A DNA stretch of 64,000 nt from Echeneis naucrates. Its lineage: Eukaryota > Chordata > Actinopteri > Carangiformes > Echeneidae. A program made the position numbers and the translations under genes. Positions 47,801-59,030 of the stretch are shown piece by piece. The notes under the pieces are model-generated. The model did no database searches. It was not told the origin of the DNA and was given only the letters and a program-made list of their open reading frames with translations. The stretch covers positions 5,475,614-5,539,613 of the forward strand of contig NC_042521.1 of NCBI RefSeq assembly GCF_900963305.1, written 5' to 3'. Every line of letters starts with the position of its first letter. Position 1 is the stretch's first letter.

Positions 47801-48083
47801 GGGAATGGGCCCGGCAGTAATAAATTCTGATGCTGAGAACATGTTTTTAGTCTGAAACTGAAGGTTTGTCTACATATCACTCGCTGATTGTGTTTCTCTT
47901 TTATAACACTCTTCCCTCCAGGTTGTGTGTCTGAAGTACAGACAATTCAGCATTCCTCAGCATCTAACACACCTCTGGAGGTACCTTAACGCTGCATACG
48001 CCCGGGAGGAGTTTTCCTCCACCTGCCCAATTGATGATGAGATCCACATTGCCTACTCCTCCGTAGCCAAAGTTCTCAAGTAA
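44850..48083 (+). CDS. clic1: Chloride intracellular channel protein 1, 6 coding exons
   Basis: Exons 44850-44891, 46178-46287, 46683-46808, 47084-47190, 47589-47770 and 47922-48083 total 729 nt and 242 residues (human CLIC1 has 241). The N-terminal thioredoxin-like domain holds [20 protein letters not shown] with the active-site Cys25 (human Cys24). The C-terminal GST-like helical domain holds [20 protein letters not shown], the acidic loop [10 protein letters not shown] and [23 protein letters not shown] proteins are soluble GST-fold proteins that show glutaredoxin-like activity and can insert into membranes. Synteny with ddah2, Ly6 genes and csnk2b argues for CLIC1. Several stretches ([28 protein letters not shown]) look more like CLIC4, and human Cys59 is replaced by alanine. 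A non-coding exon at about 44400-44594 lies upstream. All introns are GT-AG. Confidence 0.95.
46307..46356. repeat. (GT)n microsatellite in clic1 intron 2
   Basis: GT units interrupted by TC, starting 19 bp after the donor at 46288. It is a typical fish microsatellite. Nearness to the donor is notable, but the splice site itself is intact. Confidence 0.85.
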
Positions 48084-50616
48084 AAGGACAGCAGTATGCA
48101 CAATTCATAAATGCACCAGCAGAACAACATACAAAAGTACAAAACAACACATGCATACACCAGCAAAAACCAAGCGTTCACTCTGCGACAGATGTGGTCG
48201 ATCTGTTACTCTTTTCTGATGTAAAGAGACTTTTTACATCTACAAAGTCATTTATTCAAGTGTCAGTAATATTAGATGATTTGTAATTAGTGTTTTGACC
48301 ATTTTACTGGAAACAGGGAAAAAATAGAAGCACAGGAGTTAGAAATATGCACAAAAAACACACACCTACACACTCATTTCTACACAGTTATGACTACAGT
48401 CTTGCTTGTCTGGGTACAGTTTTGACATCAGTAAATACACACTGTAGTTGGAGGTGGTTCTTGTTTCCAACTTGATGACGGTGACTAGTTATTTTTATTT
48501 TAATTCATTTTTTTTAAAGGGAGAATTTAACAGACACAAAGCTGCCTACCAGATCAAACTTTTTTACAAGCACCTCGCAAGCCTCACAAGCTGATTCCAC
48601 CTTGGTCTTTGTAATCTTTGGGGTTTTTCTTACTTTTTTTTTTTCCCCCCCAGTGACACACATGCATAACAGCACCAGCTCACCTGCCAGTGTCTTTTGT
48701 GGTTTGTGTGTCAGTAGACATAGTCAAGAATTACAGTATTTCACATGAGCTAACTTGCATTTATATATCAAGGTTTCTTATTCTTCATAGTACCTACCAC
48801 AGAAAGGAAGGGGTTGCAGTGCAGGCCTCACATTAGTGGGGCAGACCTGAAAACAGTTATAGAGACAGGAAACCGTTTCAATAGACTCAAACTTCCTCTT
48901 TCTGTGCTCCCATCACAGGCCTGAAGGATTATTCAAGATTACTGAGCTTGTTTGTGAGCTGCTGTAAGGGCATTTTGCCAACAATTGATTTTGTTCTGCT
49001 TATTGTGCTTATATTTGAGGGGAGAAAAAGGAAGATCTGGTTGAAGTTGTTGGTGATAAAGAGGTGACGGTTGTTCTGTTTTTAGGGGAAAAAACAACAT
49101 GCACAATGAAGGCAGCAATGGCAGCTGTCATTAACATTACACGCCAAGCCTTATTCTATATTTTTTCTTATTTCCAGTCCCACTAATTTTCTTTTTCTAT
49201 ATTGCATATTCTGCGTGAAGCTAAAACATAAAATATATCTTTCATAACATCATCTGGCATCATCTATTGAAGCCAAATCTTTAAAAATAAGTCACAGATC
49301 TTACAGTGAAATAACCTGACCTGCAGTCTCTGAATCTGACACAATGACACCAGAGTTATGAGAAGCTCTCTGTATGCTGCTGTTTGCTAATCATTTCTGT
49401 TGTCTAAGTTTAGGGATCACTTCAGGTCTCATGATGAAAACGTTCTTATAGCAACATCTGTCTGTTGCCCCTTTTAGTTCAGATTGAAACATCTCAACAG
49501 CCCGGAGGATGATTCCCCGTGAGTTTTCCCCTAGTCCATGAAGTTTTGATGTTTTAAGAGACCTTTTAGAAAACCATGATGCTCCAGCTGTTTATATCAG
49601 TATTATTTTTCATGGGATTTGCTGAATGTAGAATATCATTAGATTTTGTATAGACTGTTCTTGCACACTGATATTTCAGTGTCATATGTTGCCATTTGGA
49701 TTTATCCACACTTGAAGTTTGCAACATTAACTGTAAACATGAAATGAAATTCTTTAGCTCGGTAGAGTTGGACCTGATAATTACTTCAGACTGTAGAAGC
49801 AGCTTGTGGTGAGGATGTTATCAACTGCAAGGCACAATGCAAATTGGTATTTACAGAGTCAGCTTGTGATCGAGACTCCAACACCTTTGTTGCTTCTTCA
49901 TGTTGGTGAATCTTTCAGATCAGGGTGAAACCTCTAAGAGAATTAAAACCGAAGTGCAATTTAAACAAATTAAGAAAAGCAATCTTGTCCACAGACTTTG
50001 AGTATATTAGACACCTGGTATGAGCACAGTTGGTTATTTTTCTGCAGAAGTCTTAATCACGTGTCGAGCCTTCACTGACAGACTGGGTGGTACAGTGTTG
50101 ATCGAAGGGGTGATGTATTTTTTTTTGACTGAATTGTTGTGGATTTCCCCAATTTTCTAAAATGGTCCAATATATAAAGGAGTCATGTCTGAATAATTTC
50201 ATTGTTGATTAATTTTATCATTTCCACTTTCCAAGATGAAGAGCTTTTAACTTCTTACTATAAAACATGAAACAATTTCAGGGACACTTAAAATGACTTT
50301 CATTAGTTTGTTCTCACTCTCGTTTTTTAAAATGTTTTAATCTAAATGTCTTTATAGTGGGACCTGTATTTGTGCTTTTCTGTTTCCTGTCGCTAAGCAT
50401 TTCTGCCCAAATGTTTAACCTCATTTATAAAAGAAAAATCTGTTTGCCATTTAGTCTAATAGTTGCACTTAAAAGTCCGCAGGATCTAAAGTGTGTTGTG
50501 GACACTAAACCAGTAGATTTAGACCGACAATGAAGACAATCAAATTAATAACACAGCAGAAATGTATTTTATACATAAAGGCGCTTCAAAGATGCATTTA
50601 TTAATGTCTCAATAAA
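48084..50616 (+). other. clic1: clic1 3' UTR with poly(A) signal
   Basis: This is 2.5 kb with no exon or recognised repeat. The first canonical AATAAA on the plus strand is at 50611-50616, with another at 50871-50876. A minus-strand AATAAA (plus TTTATT) lies at 50597-50602, facing it, and would serve the convergent Ly6 gene. The full UTR length is inferred. Confidence 0.5.
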
Positions 50617-50918
50617 AATATATTGATAACAAATTAGTTGGTGTTTTGTTTTTTTGTTTTTTTTTCTTGAGAAAACAGCTCTCAGATTGCCAAAAAAATT
50701 ACAAATAAAAGCAGAGCATTAAAATTTTAAATAGCAACAAGTTAATTAATAAAGAGCAAAAATGAGACATGATATAAAGAAGGCATTTCTTAATCCTACT
50801 TTTATCTTTTCATCTCTTAATCTAGTCTATCAAAGTTTTCTAGCATGAGTACATATACCATGTTGCTGTGAATAAACATCTTCTCCAGATCTGTCCCAGG
50901 TCAAGACGTCCTGCAGCT

Positions 50919-52912
50919 TCAGGCCAGCAGCAGAGCGACAGCAGGCAGCAGGGAGAAGGCGAGCCCTCTCCAGCCGAGGGCAGCGACAGGCCCGGCCCCG
51001 TTGCACAGGTCAGTGTCACAGCAGTCGTTGGTGTAGTTGAAGAAGAGGCCTGAAACGTATTTCTGACCTCTCAGCCCACACTGGGCCGCAATGGCACAGC
51101 TCTTCTCATACATCACCACCTGTAGATCACCTGCAAGAGAGAAAGTTTTATGCTGCATATCTGGGACCAGAGAAATGACATCTTAAATTATCAAATGAGA
51201 AAAAAAAAAAAAGTTTTTAGACCCCTTTTGCCTGAAGTGGAAAGGAACATCATCGTGGTGTGCGAAGAGTATTAGGTATGAAAAGGATGACAACCTCGCC
51301 CCTGATTTCTTGTTTTTCATTTCTGAAATGGAGCTACTGAAATACAGGGTAACATTGAAGAAATAAAACATCAGCAAATGTAACAAACAGACTACAACTT
51401 GGAAATTGGACAACGCAACTTTTCATATTTAAGAAGTTGCACAGTCTATGTTTAGAACCATTTGGCCCACTTTGAGTTAACAATGTGGGAAGGACAGCAG
51501 CTTCTACTCACTTATCTCAATCTAAAGATAAAAGTCAGCGTTCTCACTTCATTTGCATTGTTTCTCTTTAAATCCAATTGGCTGAAGAAGAAAGAAAAAA
51601 AAAAAACAAAACAAATCCAACTGGCTTAGTACTGGCAGTTTCTTGGATCTGTTCCCAGACGACGTTCTGCACAGTGGGGTTTTTTGTCTGCCAATTTGTG
51701 ACCATCATGCCCTCGATTCTCAGAAAATGATCTCGCTTCCAGACACAGAAATGGACTCTCTCACACCGAGACAAAGACACAAAGACACACACACACAGAT
51801 CTGTATTATACCCTGAATTCCTGTTGCTGTACTTGACAGGCAGCGCTGCCCAGCAGGACACTCCTGTGGAAACCTGAAGCAGTCGATGGGAGAGATGGCC
51901 GGGAACAGGCAGGTGTAACAGTACAAAGAGCCTGAGGGAGGCAATGGCAGATATTAGATCACTAACTGACAGTAAAATCTGATTCCCTTTAAACGTCTCA
52001 ACACAACTCAACATGAATGAGCATTTTTGGAAATGGTCCTTTAATTAACGAAGCTGTTGAGGCTACTGAGCAGCCTATTTTACAACTGTGAGCGCTCCCT
52101 GCTGGACAAACGTTGTAACAATGATGATTTTTACATTTCCACTCAGCAATTTGATTTACTTGCAGTAAGATACATGCAAACACCTTCAACCTCTGCGAGG
52201 AAAATAAAAAATGGAAATGATTCATTTTGGTTCTAAACATTCATATGACTCATTTCCCTCCAGGAGTAAAACCACATAATTTAAAAAATGAACAGATTTT
52301 CATTCGATTTTACAGTTCTAGACAGTTAAAAAGGAGTTATAAGCAGAAATAAGTCAATTTTTGAAAATTATAAATTTTATGTGATCACATTTTACATATT
52401 TAACTGTATTTTCATTCAGGATCCACTTTTGTGTGTCTATTAGAGACATTTTACTTGTTGGTAGTTAATTAATACAGGTCTATATCAACTGTCCACACTT
52501 TAGATTGTCATCAACAACGAAATGGTTATATTCTGTTTAGGAATGCTAAATATAAGATCTTAAATGAAAAAACAGCTGAATAGTATCCACAACATAATGC
52601 AGCAGTTACAGTTTGAGACTGTAAACCTTCTTCCTGTTTCTACTTTGAATCAAGACAACTGAAGCTTGAAACTGTATTTGTTCCCCATCGATTACAGAGG
52701 AAAGTTATGGGTATGTGAATGTTTTATAGGGGGGGGGGGATTGTCTCAATGTTCATTTGAGCATCATCTGGTGAGATGTGAAACTATTCTGTGCTGCTAA
52801 AAACACTTTTCAAGTAATGAGGTTTTCATTAAAAAGACATTTCCTAACAATCAGACATACCTGCCAAGGGAACACAACACAGGAAGACAGAGAGGAGCTG
52901 TAAACGATGCAT
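50919..52912 (-). CDS. Ly6/uPAR-domain GPI-anchored protein, cluster gene 5
   Basis: On the minus strand, exons 52912-52861, 51931-51812 and 51130-50919 total 384 nt and 127 residues, with phase-1 introns. The signal peptide is MHRLQLLSVFLCCVPLAG. The domain starts SLYCYTCLFPAISPIDCFRF and has ten cysteines ending NDCCDTDLCNGAG. One N-glycosylation site (NYT) and a hydrophobic GPI-type tail (LAFSLLPAVALLLA) are present. Exon 1 is again 52 nt, but exon 2 is 120 nt rather than 111. Together with the C(x8)C spacing after the CxxC pair, this sets it apart from genes 1-4. Its place between clic1 and ddah2 resembles that of mammalian LY6G6C/LY6G6D, although the orientation relative to clic1 and ddah2 differs. 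The ligand is unknown. Confidence 0.9.
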
Positions 52913-55900
52913 GATGTTTCCACTCAGAAACGTCTTGAGGTGTTCAGGTTTTCGAGCTGAGTGGCACCAGAAGAAAAGTCCTGTCGTGGGATGTTAGACG
53001 CTTCTCATTAAGCTGACTGATGAGCTGGTGGGTCCTTCAACTCACTCAGAAATTGCATTTCTCTTCTTTTTTGGCGCCCAAATTCACACTCGGAGTCGCT
53101 TGCTGAATTTTTCTTCTGTCTTTTCTCGTCCTGCGTTTCTGTGAAGCGGATGAACTGTTCTGTAGTTGATATTATTAGAGCTATTTATTTTTCTGTCACT
53201 TTCGACTCTTCTCTCTTGTCGTAGGCCTGATTTTGATTCCCATGTCAGTCGGACAGTCATCGTCTCCTCCCTTGGGCTTCAGATTTAATTTGGAGATGTG
53301 ATTATGATCAGCTGACATGAGTAAAGTGAAAGCTGACTTACAGGATGTGTTTCTATGTCGAACTCTGAGTCCTTGGACACAAAAGTGACTTCCTCAAATG
53401 TCCAAAGCAGTTCAATAGTTCAGTTAGGAAACACATACGCTTTTACTTTGGTATTTTTGGAAATATATATTTATATATGTGGAAAATATTATTGTAGCTC
53501 TTCTCATTTATTATTTTGTAGCTTGTTCCACTGCATATTTGTGAGGCAATATTTTTTGGTTGGCTATGTTGCAAAGCAAAGACAAGCAAGACAGACAATC
53601 CAAAAATTTCAGTTCCATTAACTCTGGAGGGTTAGAGCATTGTTTAGACTTTAACTGTTAAATTAATGGCTAAAATGCAAAATGCAGCTTTGACCTATAT
53701 TCCCGTCCTTTATTCCCATCAAAAGAACCCAACAGTGTGTATATGTGTGCAATAGTAGGCAGGCAGCAGTAAAGTCAGCAGAGTACAGAAAAGAGTCAGC
53801 AGAGAAAGTCAGCATGTCAGAGACAGAGAGTCAGGGAGTCGTTGAGCGAGCTGGTTTAACTGAATTATCCTTCAGGCCGTAATGGAAGACGTGAGGCCAA
53901 CATGCAGGAGAGTCTGCTGACAGCAGTCTTGTGATGAAGCGAGCCAAGCAGGCTCTGACTGAATAAGCTCTTTACCAGTCAATTAATGACACAGCACACA
54001 AACGAAAGCCCCCAACAAAACCCCTGCAACGCTCCACGGACGAATGTTGGTTTGGTAAATGTTAGTTTTAATAATCAGGAGAATCTTTTGTGTGCCAAGA
54101 TCATCAACAGGATCTGAAAAGGTCATGAAAATCATTTGGCTTGTGACACTGACACACAAGTGTTTTGCTGGTCAGAGGTGTTGAACAGAGTTGTGTGAAT
54201 CAGAAAAGGATCCCAGGCAGCAGCTTGGTTGTCAATATGCAGTGATTTGTTAGGCTGCTACACACTTTTCTGATTTGTTCATCTTTAACTCTCACGTGTC
54301 TTTCACACTTCAACACACAGCTGTTATAGGTATTATAGATCCCACTGAATTCATTTGACGAAAAGAAAGCATCTCGGAGGCAGTTGTGAGTAGGTGGGGG
54401 GGGGGGTGGCTGGGCTGAGGGCAAAAGTTTGCTGACATTTTGACTTTGGGGCAGTGGGGGAGTCAGTTTAAATGCCCACTGACTATCTGACTGGAGTGTT
54501 TTGTGTGTTGGCTGAAGGATCTCAGTGGACAGATGGTGTTCTTTAATCCTGTCTGTGTCCTGTACGTCCCAACCCCCCAAATCTTCCACAATTCTCCCTG
54601 CTTTTACACCAACCTCTGTCTACAGAGATACACCGAGGTGTTTTGTCATTCCTTGCTACTGCACGGCTCTGTGTTGATGGCTTTAACTGCAGTAACACAA
54701 CCGAGACAGAAGGGAATATTGAGCCACTGTCGGAGTCGCACAACCTCAGGCCTGCACACATTTATGTAAACAAGCTCACAGCCACCTGGATATGTTTATG
54801 CATGTTTACAACACTGCTGTCCCGATCTACAAACATCACATTTTCCAAAGGAAAAAAGTTTATCTTAGTTATATTGGAGTATTAACAACTCACAACATAC
54901 AACAGATGAGGCAGCCGGTTTATCCAACTATCTCAACAGTCTACGACATCATTTGACCTACTTTTCAGGAAAAGCCAGATTATTTTTTTTGTCATGTCAT
55001 GCAGACAAAAACAGACAACGGCACTAAAACGCGGCCTTAATCTGCGATGACTTTGAACAGAAGGGGGGGGAGCAAATGTGACCAGGCTGCAACTGTTTAA
55101 AGAGCCAGGCAAAACAAATCAACTGAGAACCTGATAAGGTTAATGGAGCCATTTATTCAGGCCACTGTGAGAGAGATGAGAGCAATATTGACCTCTTTGA
55201 CGCTCGGCAGACAGTCGTAGTCTATCTTTAAAAGGTAGATACCAGCATAGAGTTCGGTTTGCCAGCACAGCCTCTGACCTTTCACAAACAATTGTTCCAG
55301 ATTACTGAGGAAATGCATGTCCTCAATCCTGGAAAACCTAATAAAGAAACAATAATCGCTCATTAATTCACACCAGGAAAAAGTGTCACTAAACCTTTTC
55401 TTTGCAGAAGATCCAAGCGGTCTTTGTTACTCTGGCTAGCTAAAAAAAAAAATCACCTCAACTTTAATGTCATTAAATTTAAAAGGCTCCAAATCTGCAC
55501 GTACAGTAATTCAGACTAAATGCTACGCACTAACATTGTCGAAGTAGTCAAAACCAGCCTGTGTGTTGACACTAACGTAACTGGTACCAAATTCAGGCTG
55601 ATGCCAACTGTTTTCATTTTGTTCCAGTAAAATCACAGCTAGTTGGAAAAACATGAGGCCACTTCATGCATCTTGATGTTTTTTCTGAACAACAGTGGCA
55701 GCAACAGTTTTCAGTGGAAACCCTTAAATTGGCAGCTCTGACATCTTAAATCTCAGACCGATGTGAACATCAGTATTCGATGTTCAGCTGATGCGTCTTA
55801 GTTTCACACATTTGTGCCACAACTGAGACGCTAATGATGTGAAATATTGTGTTTTTTGTTACAGTTTGGATGAATGTCCCCCACTGAAGTCTTCAGTTTT

Positions 55901-56820
55901 TAGAAACCAGCCTTAATGTTCAACATGACCCTTTCATTTTCATGGAAACCCCCTTTTTGTTGTTTAGGCGTCCCTTCTTATTATTAAAGTCTAATTCTGG
56001 ACAGAACTCTTTAATATGCTTAAAAAGATTTAAGAGATTATTTAATTTAACTCAGAGACACTGATGCCTTCCCCTCTGCTTCTACAGGAGATGTTGCAGA
56101 TTTTGTTGTTTGATTTTTTTTAATGTGGATTCTGTTCTTGTTAAAACGTCTGCACAGCAGTGACTGTGATAACTTTAATCAACGTTGATTGAATCTGGGC
56201 AGGACTGGTGGGGGATGGGGGGTGTTGAGATGAAATGTTTGGAGCTCAGCTGTGTCAAACTGTCCGTAAACACGCACAGCGGACCGGAAATGTGTTTTCA
56301 GGTTGTTGTTGATTTTTTTTTACAAAATAAGAGCATGCGCCAAATAGGAGATATGTATAACTATCTACCACCATTTCACTTTTTCAAAATTTTCTATTAT
56401 TTCTGACTCTATCTTTTGCGATTTAGAACTACAACTGTCGTTCTTAAGTAAAGTTATTGAATAAATTTACTCATGTTCATCCAAACAGAACTGACCATAC
56501 AACTGCAATGAACACTGTGAATTGATAACAATAGTAATAATTGTGATACATGCTGGATCACTGATGCACCCAAATCACAAACACATATCTGTTTTTTCTA
56601 CATTACACTCTTTATATTTTTATATTTACAGCAATTTGATATTTACTATTTTTTTTACCTTGCATCTTCATATAGACCTTATATATTCTACATTATAACT
56701 CTTGAGTTTGCACATATTTCTGGTAACATTTCTGTTCACTGGGGCCTGAAAAAAAAAAAGAAAAACTAACTGTGCCCTGGAAATGAACGAAGTGACTCTG
56801 TCTTATTTTGAAAGAGTCAA
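52913..56820. other. spacer between Ly6 gene 5 and ddah2
   Basis: About 3.9 kb without recognisable exons or repeats. It holds short G-runs (for example near 54397 and 52730) and small open frames of chance length on both strands. It contains the promoter of Ly6 gene 5 at its left end, with no clear TATA box. Confidence 0.5.
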
Positions 56821-56821
56821 G

Positions 56822-56981
56822 CGGAAGCAGCCGGGCTCGTCTGCGCCATCTTGACACGTGGTCTGAGGCGGAGAAGCACGGAGGGAGTAACGGGGCCGGA
56901 GTCGGTCTGGAAATGAAATCACACGGAGGGAAACGGTGAAGATACGACAGCGGGGGGAGGGAAAGAAAAGGAAAAAAGCAG
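56822..56981 (+). promoter_or_regulatory. ddah2: ddah2 promoter elements and 5' UTR exon
   Basis: A GC-rich block in AT-rich DNA. It has an ETS-like CGGAAG (56822-56827), a YY1-like GCGCCATCTTG (56843-56853) and an E-box CACGTG (56855-56860), all within 40 bp. It ends at a donor AAAGCAG|GTAAGA (56982). It is read as the start region and first non-coding exon of ddah2. Factor binding is inferred from motifs only. Confidence 0.5.
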
Positions 56982-57353
56982 GTAAGAGCCACTTTCAGAC
57001 GTGTGTTTGCAATTCGTGTAACTTCCTGCGGAGGTTGGAGACAGTTTGTCCTGACAATAAGACGCAGACATCCTCAGATGGAGCTGCTGGGCGGTGAACT
57101 CCTGCAGACAGATGGTTTTGTTCAGGCTGCTGTTTGTTTGCAGCTGCACAAAACAAGCAAAACAAACTTCTGCAATAACTGACAAATAAATATCCACAAA
57201 CGAGCCTGTTGCCTCAACACATAGTGTGAAGTTGCAGATAAGTCGCCGTAATGTGCTTTTTGTGTGCTGCCCTGTGAAGGTGAAGTGAACACCAAAACTC
57301 AGGACTTTGTGCTCAAAGTTGGGGAGCAGATTCAGGCAACATCCTGTGTGGAG

Positions 57354-57369
57354 CCCCCCCCCCCCCCCC
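57354..57369. repeat. poly-C run in ddah2 intron 1
   Basis: Sixteen consecutive C bases. A (AAT)n microsatellite follows at 57580-57606. Both are in the non-coding first intron of ddah2. Confidence 0.85.
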
Positions 57370-58094
57370 AACTCCATTCAGCCTCACAGTGGGCGACGGG
57401 CAACGTGAGAAAAGGACGATTGTCCCAAATCTGACCCCCAGTCCAAATATGGAAAGGCTTTGCAGCATATTGTTGGACAATTGAATAATGTTTCATACCA
57501 ATCCAACCTTGGACAGCCGTCCTTTTGTGTTATTTCAGCATCTCTTGGCTGTTTTTACTACTAGTTTCTTCTTACATAACAATAATAATAATAATAATAA
57601 TAATAAAAGCAAAGTCACATAAGTGGACTTCTCTCATGTTATCTTCATCCTGATGTTGTGCAATCTGAAATAACCAAAACACCGGGACAGATATTTATAT
57701 CTCAAAGGAGAGCAGCTTGTGGCACTGAAATGTTTTTATCCCTCAAAAGCTTTAGACACCAGAGCTTCAAATTGAATACTTGTAGTGTTTGCTTTATCGT
57801 GTGTGGCTTTGGCCTTGATGTGTCCGTCTCCCTCTGTCTAAAGCTGAGATCATCTGCAGACCTGGGAGTAGCCTGTGGAGACTGAAATGGAGATGAAGAT
57901 GCTCTCCACCCGCCCTCTGGACCTCCTCATCCATCACATTAGCTTCATCTAGAGACTGCAACAGAGTTGCAAGCACATATCTTTTTTTTATCAGCTATTG
58001 CTTGTTTTGTTTTTGTTTTTTTTTTTGTTTGTTTCTTTTTGCTGACCACAAACACCTACTACCACTTTTTGTCTAAACACTTTTGAATGAAAAC

Positions 58095-58993
58095 ATGGCC
58101 AACATGTGTCCATACGGCCGCTTCACCCATGCCGTGGTGCGGGGCATACCGGAGACCTTTGGGAAACCCGAGGGAGACGGTCATGAGAACGGGGAGATCT
58201 CCGTGGATCTCGCCAAAGCTCAGCGTCAGTTCGGGTGCCTGACGGGAGCACTGAGGCAGAAGGTGGGTCTGCAGCTGATCGAGATCCCCCCTGATCCCGA
58301 GCTGCCAGAGAGCTGGAGAATAGAGGATGTGGCAGTCATCCAAGGGGACACGGCACTCATAACCAGGCCCTTCAAACAGCAGAGACGCAGTGAGGTAATG
58401 CCAGAGAGAATAAGAAGGCAGCTTTAGTGACCCTTTTCTGCACCTCTAATCTTCTGAAATACACTTAATCTTGCTTTGTGAGATAAGGGGGCAGTAAGTA
58501 GAGGCCTTTTGTTTCAGGTCCTATCAGTGTGCTGTGAGAATCAAGCTTGTGTAGATGCATGTTTAGACTGCCGACAGGCAAAGTTAGGTCATTATTTTGT
58601 CCAACAGATTCTTCTTGTGCATCGTCAGAGTGTAATTTCCCTCTGAGGTAATTGATCCTGGGTTTAATAACAGAGACAAAACTCTTTCTTCCCTTCTATT
58701 ATTTATTTATTTTATTTTTTGTTCTGGGTTTGGTTTCAGTAGAGCAACATAATTCTCTGTGGCAGCTGGGGCTGCACTCTTAATCAAAATATAATTAGAA
58801 TCAGAACATGGCAGAGTTTCATATCCAAATCACACGAGCTGCACTTTTTATCATTAAAATAAAACACGTCGACATTTGTGGTCTTTGTTAGCACCACAAG
58901 CTCCGTGGTGCTACAGAGACGTCTTTGCCTACAAATCATATTCTCCACACGTGTGTTTGCTGCACAACCTTATGAAGTGAAATAAAAATCCTA

Positions 58994-59030
<37 letters not shown>

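Noticed and set aside
55157-55363. 68-codon minus-strand frame with an acceptor-like TTTCTTTATTAG upstream
   Set aside because: It reads like a plausible last exon, but no matching upstream exon was found on that strand in the next 1.3 kb and no family is recognised.
56919-57377. 152-codon minus-strand frame
   Set aside because: It overlaps the ddah2 5' UTR exon and intron on the opposite strand, with no domain or splice support.
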